Shown here piece by piece: positions 12,815 through 25,060 of a stretch of DNA of 64,000 bases. The notes beneath the pieces were generated by a model, which saw nothing but the letters and a program-made list of their open reading frames with translations, was not told where the DNA came from and ran no database searches. The translations under genes were made by a program, and so were the position numbers. How positions within the stretch are numbered: position 1 is the first letter of the stretch; every line of letters starts with the position of its first letter. This DNA comes from Populus alba (lineage: Eukaryota > Streptophyta > Magnoliopsida > Malpighiales > Salicaceae). The stretch covers positions 14,310,147 through 14,374,146 of the forward strand of contig NC_133297.1 of the NCBI RefSeq assembly GCF_005239225.2, read 5' to 3'.

Positions 12815-12985
12815 TTTTTTTTTTTTTTTTTTTACATGGGTGTCCGGGCCAGCTTGCGCGCACCACGACTAATCCCACAGTTCACTGAACATCCTGCAAA
12901 TTCATGACAGGCATGCACGGTGAGGTTTGAACTCAGGATGTAGAGGAAAGGAATAATTCCCTTCAACCACTGGGCTAAGACCTTA
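12815..12985 (-). mobile_element. tRNA-derived SINE
   Basis: Read on the minus strand, the element starts near 12985 with GGTCTTAGCCCAGTGGTTGA, an RNA polymerase III A-box-like head. A B-box-like GAGTTCAAACCTC follows about 50 bases on. It then has a unique body with GGTGCGCGCAAGCTGGCC and ends in GGACACCCATGT followed by a poly(A) tail (the T run at about 12815-12833 on the plus strand). Spaced A and B boxes plus a 3' A tail are the defining layout of a plant tRNA-derived SINE. It is non-coding and mobilised in trans by LINE proteins. Confidence 0.8.
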
Positions 12986-13003
12986 AGTTCGTTGTCATCT
13001 ATT

Positions 13004-13119
13004 TTCATTGATAATAAAGTAAAGGTATATAACTGTGCCTATTCATAAGTTAAAAGAATGATTCATTGATAATAAAGTAAAGGTATATAACTGTGCCTAT
13101 TCATAAGTTAAAAGAATGA
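13004..13119 (+). repeat. Perfect 58-bp direct tandem duplication
   Basis: The unit beginning TTCATTGATAATAAAGTAAA at 13004 is repeated at 13062 with no mismatch seen over 57-58 bases. The lack of divergence, unlike every neighbouring repeat, implies a recent event. It begins just after the head of the SINE. Confidence 0.9.
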
Positions 13120-14236
13120 TGAATCCTAGGCCCGTTGCAACGGTTAATGACAAGGCATAGCAAATTAAATATTTGGGATTAGGAGAAAAGATATGCTAAT
13201 TAAAGGCTCAGTTACGAAATCTAGCATATCTCCGTGGTTCGACTGATTTTGCTTGCCATGTGACCTGCTTGTCAAGCCAAAATGCAATAATTCGAATGAA
13301 GTTCCGATATGTGAGCTTGAAACCTGTCTAATGGTGAAACCTCCTCGGAATTACTCAAGAAATGTGTGGTTTGCACTTGAGGTAATGGTTAGTGGGGAAG
13401 GGACTTGTTCTCTTTTTTTATATTCGAGTTCGATTTTTTGTGTGCATGTCTGTCATTTTTATGATATCTTATTTGTTCATTGGACTTGCAAGATATTCAG
13501 TAGACTTAATGATTATTTGTAATGTACATAAGATAGCTCAAATATCTCAGGTTATTAAAAAAATAAAAAAAATATGTGGTTTTCATTACTGATATATAAT
13601 TGACAAAATGAGATAAGACATAAATATGAGGTACATTTTTTTTCAAAATGATACCACAAAAATGACCTAACTCACACATTTAGTCAAGCATTTGATTCTA
13701 ATGATGGATTAATTAATCTTAATCTCTAATTAACTAACTTTTTTCCAGTAAGTTCAAATGTCATTGTCTTAGTTTTTGTTGGCATGTCGCTTTGCCTCTG
13801 AAATGTCAAGTTGAGATGAGGAACAATCTAGAGAAACAATTAAAGTCAATCAAACAATTGGAGAGCAGATTAATTTTGATAATATAATCTGTGATGGGCT
13901 CAACTTGATCTCTCTATGTGTGTTTAAAATTCTACATTCGTGCTAGACCATCTTCATCTGTTAGCTTTTGAATAATTAGAATGGATCGAACACCACACAA
14001 TTCAGATATAATTTCTTTTTAAAGCTTAATTTGATTCGCATGTTCCCAACATGTTCCGATCGGATCTTGTTGCTTGTGTTGTATTAAATTTCATTAATAA
14101 ATAAATAAACAAATTAATAAACGTGTACTATCTCTGGATAGCGAGAAAACAAATGAGTTTGATTATGAACCTTGTATCAATTATTAGCTTTTTCTCGATA
14201 AAAAATTTAATGGATCTTGTATTCAGGATATATACG
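13120..14236. other. Intergenic DNA with one exon-like ORF
   Basis: An open frame at 13253-13388 (+) reads like protein (CDLLVKPK, ICELETCLMVKPPRNYSRN) and is followed by GTAATG, a possible splice donor. No partner exon or known family was recognised, so it is not called as a gene. The rest is AT-rich. Confidence 0.25.
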
Positions 14237-14640
14237 CATTAGAGTTGATTATTTTTTGTTTGATTTGGTTTTATTAAAAAAAAATAACCAAATTAAAATT
14301 TAAAAAAAAAAAAAAACGAATCAAAACCTGCTCAAACTGATCTGTTTTGGTTCGGTTCGGTTTTTTATGGAAAAAAACCCGGTTTAAACTGGTTTGGCTC
14401 GGTTTTTCTAGTTTTGTTCTATTTGGCTCGGTTTTTCCGGTTTGGTTGAGTATGGATTCGGTTCGATTTAATTTTTTTTTTTTTCAAGCTTAAAATACCA
14501 AAATCGAAACTGAACCTGTCGGTTTTTTTTTAAATTTTAATTGGTTTAATAGATTTTTTTTACGATTTAGTGTTTTTGGTTATTTTTTTTTATTTTTTTT
14601 AGTTTAATTGATTTTTTGATTTTTTTAATCATCCCTAATA
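14237..14640. mobile_element. GGTTCGGTTT-type TIR element, short copy
   Basis: The left end ATTAGAGTTGATTATTTTTT and the right end, whose inverse reads ATTAGGGATGATTAAAAAAA, are inverted. The inside is dense in GGTTCGG/GGTTTGG motifs (14350-14465). The same design occurs at 52459-53365 and 53806-54880. It has no coding capacity. Confidence 0.6.
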
Positions 14641-17240
14641 CACATTGCACCTTCATAATCATAATCCTGACTAGCTGACCAATACATAATCCTATAAAAA
14701 TTGTTGGATTTAGTGATAAGATTTTTTTTTTTTTTTAAGCTACAATTTTAAGATTAATGTATATTCTTTTAATGTATCTATATGACAGTGTGAAGGATGT
14801 ATTTGAAGATTGTTTTGAAAAAAGAAATTTAGTCTTGATTATCATGTAAATTATTCTAAGGTTATAAAAATCGTTCCTGGCCTTATTAACATCTATTCCG
14901 ATTGTGTCAGTTTTGACACTAGTAATGGAATTATTTTCATATTTACTTACTTTTATGTTTTTCATGAAATCTAATTAGAGATGCATATTGGTAATCATTA
15001 AATTTCGTATTTGAGTTTAAGTTTATCCTAAAGATTTTAGATGGTAATGGGTGACTTGTCCTCAATTTAATTTATACATTATTCTTCTATATATTATGTA
15101 TTTCTTAGATTTGGGATTTTTCTCTAAAGAAATACATCATTTTGAATGGTTACATATATAAAGTAGATGAACAAATTAACAAAAATACAAACTAAATTGT
15201 AGCCCAAGATATAAAACATTGTAAATTAGAACAAGAACATTTTATAGTTATTTTCACTTCTCAATAAAAACAAAATGCTTTGCTTATGAGGGTAATATAT
15301 TTTTTTTCACATGACACATAATGATTAAAAAAAAATTAGTTTTTTTTTTAATTTTTTCATTACAATAAAATGGCATAAACTCCATTAAAATAAAAATTGA
15401 TGTTCGAGGGCTTTCTAGTCTTTTCCTTTTTTTAACACAATTAATGACTTGATTACCCTTAAATCAAAAAGGTACAAAGTTAGCTCTAAGGAGTTTTCCT
15501 GTCTTTTCAGTTTAGTTTTTTTGTTATAACCAGATTTACTTAAGAATGATTTGATAATTTAATTAAAATAAATATTATTCAAGAAAAAAGTGATTAACAA
15601 GTGCAGCATTATTCATTGGTTATAGATCATCTTCTATGATAATGTTGGAAGTGTCCTGACATGGTCTTCACAATGGTCATGCACATGAGTATAGCGGCTT
15701 AGAGGTTGAGCTCCAGTAGACTTTTTTCTTCTCCTTCTTTTCTCTACCTTCTCCTTACCAAAGTATAAAGATGTTGTATAACTTATTTTTTGTATTTAAT
15801 TTAATCCTTATTATTTTTATTACTTTTTTTTTATGTATTTTTTTTCTTCAATTTTGTCTCTCATCATTTAGTTTTATTTAATTTCTAAATCAAATTTGAT
15901 CCTCGATCTTTTTATTGTTGTTTATCTTTTGTAGCCTTTACCTAATTGAGTTTTATTTTTAATTTTATCTCTTAATATTTGATTTTTATTTATTTTTATA
16001 TCAAGTTTAATCTTCATCGTTTTTATTACTATTTGCTTTATTTTTATACTTTTTTATTGTATTTTTAGGGTTTATCTACTGTGAGGTTAATTTCGGACTC
16101 ATGACCAAAGTAATAAGTTTTAAAGATTTACACATATTGACTTTGATTTTTTTTTAAAGGTCTTTTAAAATTTTATTTTATTTTTAATTTTATCCTTTAA
16201 CATTTGATTTATTATGAGACATCTATTTAGTTAAGCTTATTAAATATTTCATCCTTCAATATTTTTTATTTGAATTATTTAAATAAGTTAAGCTTGTTAA
16301 AGATCAATGACCCGGGTTTCAATTTATTTTTTGTTTTTAGAGTCGTTTGCATCTACTTGCATTATTATTTTTACATTTAAAAAAAAGGGGCTGGCCAACT
16401 GCTTAATAGGAGCCCTTTATTTAGTTAAATACTATTTAATTTGATAAACTTTACACTTAAGCGACATAAATAATTATAGAACAAAATAAAAATTCACACA
16501 ACATTACGTATGTCGGATGATAAAATACGAAATGCATCTGGATAATTTGTTGTCAACTTCATGGCATCCATCTTTTGATTTCTTTATGCTAAGATAAGTG
16601 AGAGAGAAGATTAAATCATTAAAGGCGGCTAGATGTAGGTTCGTCGCGGCCCATGGCTGGACCAGATCAGCGTGAATAAAGCAATTTAATTATATGTTGA
16701 ATAATAATAATAATAATAAATTAACGATTAGAGTCCTCCCAATATTTTTCTCAAAAGACTTTATTTTTTGAAAGAGTCTGTCGACAACACGTCTGTGATA
16801 AAATGAATAAAATGCTATAGATTTCCAAAAACTTTATGCTAAGCAATTCAATGACTTTTTTTTATTATTATTATTAATGCTAATGTCCAGACCAGTTTAT
16901 TTATATCTTGATTAATTTATAAATTTAAAATTAATAATCATATAAATTTTTAATATTATCACATTAACAACTATAAAATTTAAACTTAAAATTATTGAAA
17001 AACAAACATTTTATTTTAAAACTTTTATCTAAAAGTATTTTAATGACTTTATTCAACATGGCGAGGTGGACTGAAGATGAGATTATGAAATAATTATTCG
17101 CCGATTATTGGTGGCGGTGCTAATTGAGAGAGATTATGGAGATTTGTTTACTGATTAATGAGCAAATGAAGTAGGGTTGGCCATATCCGGTTTCGGTTTC
17201 ATCCAAGGATCTAGTGCCCGTTTACAACAGTGATGAAATT
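14641..17240. other. Intergenic DNA, AT-rich repeats
   Basis: No gene was seen. At 15780-16340 runs a T-rich, weakly repetitive sequence (repeats of TTTAATCCT, TTTTTATTACT and TTTTATTT). A short (AAT)n tract lies at about 16700. Confidence 0.35.
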
Positions 17241-17249
17241 GAAGTTTCA

Positions 17250-17990
17250 TGAAATTTTAATTTTTAAAACTTTCTTTTGATATTTTGTTATATTGATATT
17301 TAAAAAAAAATTATATCTTCAAATAAAAAATATTTTAAAAAAATATTTCAAATGTAAATATTTATATAAAAAGTATAGTTATTGTTGTTTTTCAAAGTGT
17401 TTTTATTTAAAAGTGTATTAAAATAATATTTTTTTTATTTTTTAAAAATTATTTTTGATATTAGCATATTAAAATAATTTAAAAATACATAAAAAATATT
17501 AATTTAAAAAAATAAAAAAATATTTAAATATTTTTAAAATATAAAAATAAACAGTAAAATAGAGATTTTTTTCGTTCTTCTTTGAATCTGACGGTGCTAA
17601 TAAATTTAATGCTCTTCGTTTTCGAACATTTATTTTTCTCCTCTTTTTTTATTAAGAGAGACATTTACAGTACATCTATCAACGTCATGTCGTCATGGAT
17701 TCTCATCTACACAAGTGTGTATTTTATTTTATTTTTTCAGAAAACATAATGCAATATGTCCCGCATCGACGCTGATTGGAGGTTTGATAGAAGAGTAAAG
17801 CATACGATATGGGATGTTGTTTAAGTTTGCTTACAATATATATCTTATGATTTAAAAAAAAAATTAATTTAATTTTTTTATATTTTTAAGTAGTTTTAAT
17901 AGGTTAGTGTGAAAAATAATTTTAAAAAATATTATTTTAATATATTTTTAAATAAAAAACACTTTAAAACAACCTCTATCTTAAAACATT
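17250..17990. repeat. AT-rich dispersed element, family TTGATAT-AAAATAATTT
   Basis: Two neighbouring copies (about 17370-17550 and 17860-17970) share the order TGTTTTTAT, ATTAAAATAATATTTTTT, a TTTTTGATATTAG block, and AAAATAATTTAAAAATA. Similar copies are at 26985-27085, 36510-36640 and 49730-49890. It is non-coding and probably a MITE-derived repeat. Confidence 0.5.
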
Positions 17991-20690
17991 TTAATTTGCC
18001 TTCCCATGCTCTTAAAACCTATTAACCAGTCAATAGAACAACCTCTATGAAGATGATTCACAAGCAACAGGTGTATTTATATATATAATCCAACAATTCA
18101 TTAATTATATACTCACAATAATATACATTTAGACGAATTTTCTTCTCTTTGTTTTTCTAACCAGTAAGAAATTAATGGCTTAGCAAGAGACCAAAGGGCA
18201 GTAGAGAAGGCAAGAAGGGAGTGGCTACACGACGGCGTCGGCAGAAATATTAGCTACTTCCACCCTTCCACGAACTAATTAAGAAGGGAGTGACAAAAAA
18301 AATTATAATTTTGTTTCTTTCCCTCGCCGCCTCTATATCAATGCCAAAACTTAGGGTTTCATTAACATTATTAATTCCTTTTATTGATACTTAAAAAAAA
18401 ATTTAATTAATGTAAAGTTTAAAGTTTAAATAAAATTTTAAAACATCATTTGTATTATTTTCGAACACGCATCCAAGTGAAAGCTCTTTAAATTTAAAAC
18501 TTATACAACCCCACATTAACTTGTGTTAAACTTTTTATCAAATAAATAAAAATAGTGAGATTCAAACTCATGAACACTTAATCATTAAGGCTCTGATATC
18601 ATATCAAATAACTAATATACAAATAATGCAGAACCAATAACATGAAATTACTTACCTAACTATTAATTAGCACAAAATCACGTATACACAATTAATTAAT
18701 TAACCTAAAACCAAACTGCATGTGGTTTCTACATAAAGGGAAAAGCACAAGAACAGAAAATGGTTATGGTATTAGGTGAAGATGACTTTAAAGTTTAAAA
18801 ACCTATCGCCAAAATTGAAATCTTGGGACATTATGATAATTATGTCCCTAATATTGTTCGCTTTTCCACTTCGTCGTCTTCCACTAGCCAGCCAGCCAGC
18901 CAGCCTCCAGCAGCCCTCCTCTCTTCCAAGCAATATGGCAACAAAAAGGGGAAACAACATAATAGATAATGATTATATTTTTGTTCATAACCCTAACAAC
19001 TCACGCCCCAAATTCAATACTCAACGCAGAAACAAAATGTAGACCTTTACTAGAAGTGCTCCATCTTACGGCATTGACTGCTCATGAGCGAGATCTGGGA
19101 AGGTGATAATAATTTCGATATACGTGAAAAATGTTCATATAACTTTTTCTTTGGTGTCCTTTTATATTCAAACATTATATTTAGTATCTAAAAAGATTGT
19201 TAATTATTCTGCATGTACGTACCAAGTTGATGTGAAGGAAAATCGCCCGAGAATAAGATTTAATGTCGATTAAAATATATAAACTAGGTTATATATTCAC
19301 TAAATTAGCTGATGAACTGATCAATTGTTGCTAGCGGGTGGATTTTTCATCATTATCGTGCTCATTGATGACAGCTGTGTGCATGAACTAGGACGATGAC
19401 TTTTAAGCAAATGGGCATGAAGGTCGATCGGTGACGAAATGGAGACTAGATATATGTATTGCCATGCCCCCATGTGCTAGCTTGCCCTCTATAATTCTAC
19501 TGCTATTTTGGACTTCCTCTTGTTTAAGGATTTTAATGGAAATAATTGAAATTGGTAAATGTCCCACAAAATTAGTAAAATCATTCAATTTTGCTGTTTG
19601 GATTAGAAAAATACGATGAAAATATTGAATATTGTTAATGAAGGGACAACTTAGCTACTCTTGTAACCAGCTAGCTAGCTCTGGGTGGTTTTCAGAGCAG
19701 CGGGAACGTGTTGATGTCAAGAGAAAGAAACTTGCATTACTATTAATTCTTGCAAGAAATGAAAATGCTCTGAGAAATCAGAATAATTAAACACGTTCTC
19801 TTTTTTACACCTTGTTTTTTTTATTCTCTAAAATAGTGTGTAACTCGGAAATACCTGGAAAAGCTGCATGCAGTAGCATTTATAGAGATCCACATGCAAT
19901 CGATCTCATAATTGAGAAATCACATGCAAAATTGATCAAAATATACCATGTCCAAGTCAAAAAAATAAAATAAAATCAAGTGTTTGTCTAGTGAAGGGAA
20001 GGTGCTTATAATGTGGCCTAGATATGAACGTGTAATGTTGAAGAATTAGGAGAGATTTGCAGCTCGCAAACCGGCCCGTTACAGGCAGTAATGCATGTGC
20101 ACGTCTCCGACTAGATCTTCCCGTTCGTAATTAATATAATATTAGCGCAAACAAAACAAAAACAAAGAAAGATGAAATTTGGTTATCAGATAAGCATTTC
20201 CGGCAAGGATTCAGACCATGATTTCTTGAGTGTGCGGGCAGGAAGCATAGAGGAGCTTCCTGCTGCCTGCCTTTTTCACAACTATATATTAGATAGAAGG
20301 ATAGCAAATCTATAGATTTCGAGGAAGAACGGTATTTGATGAATATTGGAGTGTTTCTATAGAAATATTCGAAGCTCGTGAATCATAAGATGATGCTAGG
20401 GCAGCAGCAATAAACAATTGAACAGGGCAGAGGAGTGGAATTATTAAAAAAGGACTCTGAAACAATAATGAGATTAACTTGTTTTGTACCATGTTATAGA
20501 TTAAATTAAATGAGTAGTTGGAAATTAGTGCTGAACAAATAGAGAAATGCAAGAGATCAAAGCAGTGTTTGATTTTATTTTAAAAATAAAAAGTAATAAA
20601 AGACCAGCTAGAAAAACCCCATTTGCTAGATTATTCTAGAGACCGATTGTATCGGTCGGTGATGATTCCTCTCCTTCAACGACTACACTT
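17991..20690. other. Intergenic DNA upstream of the extensin gene
   Basis: No gene could be supported. Small ORFs near 18776-19042 and 19403-19619 occur in overlapping opposite frames and lack family features. The last 1 kb is the likely promoter region of the extensin gene. Confidence 0.35.
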
Positions 20691-20692
20691 GC

Positions 20693-20700
20693 TATAAATA
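20693..20700 (+). promoter_or_regulatory. TATA box of the extensin gene
   Basis: TATAAATA lies 148 bases upstream of the ATG at 20841, in a GC-richer patch and followed by a CT-rich leader. This places transcription start at about 20725 and gives a 5' leader of about 115 bases. Confidence 0.7.
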
Positions 20701-20840
20701 CTTTGTATTCCATGCATGCTTTCTCATCTACACAGACAAAATCACTGAGTTTTCCCTTGCCTTCTCTTAATCCAATATAAAGAGAAAAGGTGTAAAAGTC
20801 CAACACGTTGCCGAGAGGTGGTGGAATTTCAGGGGGAAGA

Positions 20841-22818
20841 ATGACAGGTTCTAGCGGCGGCCCCCTTTGGGGTCGTCTTTGGCCTCAATTGGCCGTGGCG
20901 TTGGTTATTCTCTTTGTTTCAAGCAATGTAGGTTCAGTCTCTGCAGATGCTTATGTTTATAGTTCACCACCTCCACCTTATGTATACAAGTCTCCACCAC
21001 CTCCATCACCATCTCCTCCACCTCCTTATGTATACAAGTCTCCACCACCTCCATCACCATCTCCTCCACCAACATACATGTACAAATCCCCACCACCTCC
21101 ATCTCCATCTCCTCCTCCACCATATATCTACAAGTCACCTCCTCCACCTTCTCCTTCCCCACCACCACCGTATGAGTACAAGTCACCACCACCACCATCC
21201 CCATCTCCCCCACCACCTTATGTCTATAAGTCACCGCCTCCACCTTCACCATCACCACCCCCACCTTACATCTACAAATCTCCTCCACCCCCTTCACCAT
21301 CCCCACCACCCCCCTACTATTATAAGTCTCCACCACCTCCTTCGCCATCACCACCCCCACCTTACATCTACAAGTCACCGCCTCCACCTTCATCATCACC
21401 ACCCCCACCTTACATCTACAAATCTCCTCCACCCCCTTCACCATCCCCACCACCCCCCTACTATTATAAGTCTCCACCACCTCCTTCGCCATCTCCCCCA
21501 CCACCTTATGTCTACAAGTCACCGCCTCCACCTTCACCGTCACCACCCCCACCTTACATCTACAAATCTCCTCCACCCCCTTCACCATCCCCACCACCCC
21601 CCTACTATTATAAGTCTCCACCACCTCCTTCGTCATCTCCCCCACCACCTTACTACTATAAGTCTCCCCCACCACCCGATCCTTCACCACCACCTCCGTA
21701 CTATTACAAGTCACCACCTCCACCTTACATCTACAAATCTCCTCCACCCCCTTCACCATCCCCACAACCTCCCTACTATTATAAGTCTCCACCACCTCCT
21801 TCGCCATCTCCTCCACCACCTTACTACTACAAATCTCCTCCACCTCCTTCACTATCTCCACCACCCCCTTACTACTACAAATCCCCACCACCACCCAAAA
21901 AATCACCACCACCACCATACTACTACAAGTCACCTCCTCCTCCCTCACCATCACCGCCCCCACCATACCACTACAATTCTCCACCACCACCGACTCATTC
22001 ACCACCTCCACCTTATTACTACAAGTCACCACCACCACCCTCACCATCTCCTCCCCCTCCATACTACTATAAGTCTCCACCTCCTCCTTCACCATCTCCT
22101 CCACAACCATACAATTACAAATCTCCTCCACCACCTTCAAAATCTTCTCCACCTCCTTATTACTACAAGTCTCCACCACCTCCAACTAAGTCCCCACCAC
22201 CTTCAACACCATACTACTACAAGTCTCCACCACCACCTAAAGCTATACCTCCTCCATACTACTATACTTCCCCCCCTCCTCACATCCCTTACCCTCACCA
22301 CCACCATCATGACTTAATTGTCAAGGTGGTAGGAAAAGTTTATTGTTACAGATGTTATGACTGGGGATATCCAATGAAGTCACATGATAAAAAGCATCTA
22401 AAAGGTATATTTTGTGTTAAAATGATTAAGCATTTCTAATATTATTTATCTTAAACTTGCAAATTTATTATGATTCATCAAATTTAGTTTTGTTTGTTCA
22501 ATGAAATGGACAACACTAATTTATAGCATCTTCATGCATATTTTTGGCTTGATATTGGATATCATACATATATTCACTATGTTTCTATGTACAAATGTCT
22601 CTAGGGATATATGATTAATCCATTTTTCAAACAAAAATAATAGTATTTTATGGAGATCAATTCACTATTGAACACAATTTAAACTATGGATATTAATTAT
22701 TGAAGTTCATTCGCACAAACATATAAATTTTGTCAGCATATTTCCCAAGTTTTAAATTTTCACTCCAAACATTAGACTATGTTATCTTAGCTATGACTTA
22801 ATAACTTGAAAAGAACAA

Positions 22819-22877
<59 letters not shown>

Positions 22878-24458
22878 CTCACTTTCATTATTGTGCGTGG
22901 AATAGGTGCCGTGGTGGAGGTAACATGCAAGGCAGGTACTAAGGAGGTCAAGGCCTATGGTGAAACCAAGATCAATGGAAAATACAGTATTACTGTTAAA
23001 GGCTTCAACTATAAAAAGCATGGAGGAAATGCATGCAAGGCCAAGCTTCATGCGGCACCAAAGGGTTCATCATGCAATATCCCAACTGGCCTACACTGGG
23101 GTAACAAAGGTGCCTCCCTTAAGGTGAAGTCCAAGACAAAGTATGAAGTTGTGCTCTCAGCTAAGCCATTCGCTTATGCTCCTAAGACCCCTTATAAGGA
23201 GTGTGAGAAGCATAAGCCCACTCCGGCTCCTTACTATTACAAGTCCCCTCCACCCCCACCTCCTGCTTACATATACAAGTCACCTCCACCACCTCCACCA
23301 ACCTATATTTACAAGTCTCCACCACCCCCATCTTATCTATATAAATCACCCCCTCCACCAACATATATCTATAAATCACCACCGCCACCAACTCATTCCC
23401 TCCCACCACCATATTACTATAAATCACCACCACCTCCTTCACCATCCCCCCCACCTCCATACTATTATAAATCTCCACCACCACCATCTTCATCACCACC
23501 ACCACCCTACTACTACAAATCACCTCCACCACCGGTTCACTCTGCTCCCCAACCTTACTACTACAAATCACCACCCCCACCATCCCCATCACCTCCTCCA
23601 CCATACTACTACAAATCACCTCCCCCACCGGTTCATTCCCCTCCCCCACCTTACTACTACAAATCACCACCCCCGCCATCTCCATCACCTCCTCCACCAT
23701 ACTACTACAAATCTCCTCCTCCACCGGTTCATTCCCCTCCTCCACCTTACTACTATAAATCACCACCTCCGCCATCTCCGTCACCTCCTCCACCGTACTA
23801 CTACAAATCACCTCCACCACCAGTTCGCTCCCCTCCCCCATACTACTACAAATCTCCTCCTCCACCATCACCATCTCCTCCTCCACCCTACTACTACAAA
23901 TCACCCCCACCACCTGTTCACTCTCCTCCACAACCATACTACTACAAATCACCGCCTCCACCGTCGTCGTCTCCTCCTCCACCCTACTACTACAAATCCC
24001 CACCACCTCCATCCCCATCTCCTCCACCTCCATACTACTACAAATCCCCTCCACCACCCGATCCTTCACCACCACCTCCATACCACTACAAGTCCCCACC
24101 ACCTCCTTCACCATCTCCTCCACCACCCTACTACTACAAATCCCCACCTCCCCCCTCGCCATCTCCTCCCACCCCATACTACTACAAATCCCCACCCCCA
24201 CCATCATCATCTCCTCCCCCTCCATACCACTACAGCTCCCCACCCCCGCCATCCCCATCTCCGCCACCTCCTTACTACTACAAGTCTCCTCCACCACCAT
24301 CCCCATCTCCCCCTCCTCCATATGTCTACAAGTCCCCACCTCCCCCTTCACCATCACCACCTCCTCCCTACTACTACCATTCACCTCCCCCGCCGATGAA
24401 ATCACCCCCACCCCCGGTTTACATTTACTCTTCTCCACCACCACCAATTCACTATTAG
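20841..24458 (+). CDS. Chimeric extensin with central Ole e 1/PAC domain
   Basis: Exons are 20841-22404 and 22906-24458, joined by a phase-1 GT-AG intron; the product is about 1038 residues. Residues 1-35 form a signal peptide (hydrophobic core LAVALVILFV, likely cut after SVSA). Residues 36 to about 485 and 628-1038 are extensin blocks of Ser-Pro4-5 and YVYK/YIYK/YYYK motifs. Ser-Pro runs are arabinosylated after proline hydroxylation, and the tyrosines can cross-link in the wall. Residues 491-621 form an Ole e 1-like (PAC) domain with six cysteines: 502, 505, 529, 565, 578 and 621. The intron cuts this domain, and only splicing restores it (KHLK|G AVVEVTC). A His run precedes the domain. 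The start is the first in-frame ATG after the TATA box; the longer reading frame upstream has no ATG. It is probably a structural wall protein; tissue is unknown. Confidence 0.88.
22405..22905 (+). other. Intron of the extensin gene
   Basis: Donor G|GTATAT at 22405 and acceptor AATAG at 22905. Splicing is phase 1 and rebuilds a glycine codon. The intron is 501 bases, AT-rich, and holds an (AT)27 tract ending 31 bases before the acceptor. Confidence 0.85.
22821..22874 (+). repeat. (AT)27 microsatellite
   Basis: 54 bases of uninterrupted AT dinucleotide inside the extensin intron, close to its 3' splice site. Such tracts are length-variable. Confidence 0.97.
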
Positions 24459-24491
24459 GCACAAAAAGCTCCGTAAATCACCACAAATCAT

Positions 24492-24602
24492 GTAAGTAAA
24501 GGTTTTTCTTACTCAAGCTCATCATGTCAAATATTAATGCCAAAAAAGTTGAAGATAGTATAATGTAATTAGTTCTCACTTCCATTTGTACTTGATTTGC
24601 AG
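24492..24602 (+). other. Probable 3' UTR intron of the extensin gene
   Basis: A strong donor GTAAGT at 24492, 34 bases after the stop codon, pairs with an acceptor TTGATTTGCAG ending at 24602, giving a 111-base AT-rich intron. Introns in the 3' UTR are known for extensin genes. Confidence 0.6.
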
Positions 24603-25060
24603 GTTTTAGTTTCAGCAATGTAATAAAAGAAGGCCGGTTCAAGAGCGAAAAGAGTAGATACGAAGCATCCTTTCCAAATCCATTCAATAAGTGTCTAAAT
24701 TTTGCAACAAAAATACTAAAAAACTTTACCATTCTCTCAAACTTCAACGTGGCAATCTTGCATACCATTATATTGGGCCCCGCTGCAAAAGGTTCCCTTC
24801 GAATCAGGATGAAGAAGTAGACCGGGATTTGGAAATAAGCTTTCGCAGATTGTTTTTATTTTATTTTAATTTATTTTATCAAATTATTATAGGGGTTCCA
24901 TTTAATTTATTTAATAATGTATTTTCGCATAGCCTCGTTTGTTTGGGCTTCTATTTATTGTGAGCAAATTGTGGTTTCTGGGACCTTCTTGTGCTTTGCA
25001 CCGTGGTTATTGGTATAATAAAGGAGCGCTCCTTTTCAACTTATGCATTCATAATTGGTA
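24603..25060 (+). other. Probable 3' UTR and polyadenylation region of the extensin gene
   Basis: Candidate signals are AATAAA within GTAATAAAAG near 24619 and within TATAATAAAGG near 25016. The transcript end is uncertain. Small ORFs here carry no family features. Confidence 0.4.

Noticed and set aside
18776..19042. 88-residue ORF and its opposite-strand partner
   Set aside because: Overlapping opposite frames, biased composition and no promoter or family support.
20808..20840. Upstream extension of the extensin frame beginning at a TTG
   Set aside because: It has no ATG; nuclear plant genes use ATG, and the first one in frame is 20841, directly before the signal peptide.
20905..22185. 426-residue minus-strand ORF opposite the extensin exon 1
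   Set aside because: The low-complexity Val/Glu/Met-rich frame arises because the repeated Pro/Ser/Tyr codons contain no stop in this antisense frame. The same shadow recurs at 23182-24462. No family features.
20947..22317. 456-residue His/Leu/Thr-rich plus-strand ORF
   Set aside because: Frame-shifted reading of the extensin repeats; the extensin frame has the signal peptide and crosslink motifs. Same for 23143-24399.
22806..22905. Second extensin gene starting MKRTRIYIYIY
   Set aside because: The start is a translated AT microsatellite inside an intron. No signal peptide. The downstream domain is completed only by splicing to 22404.
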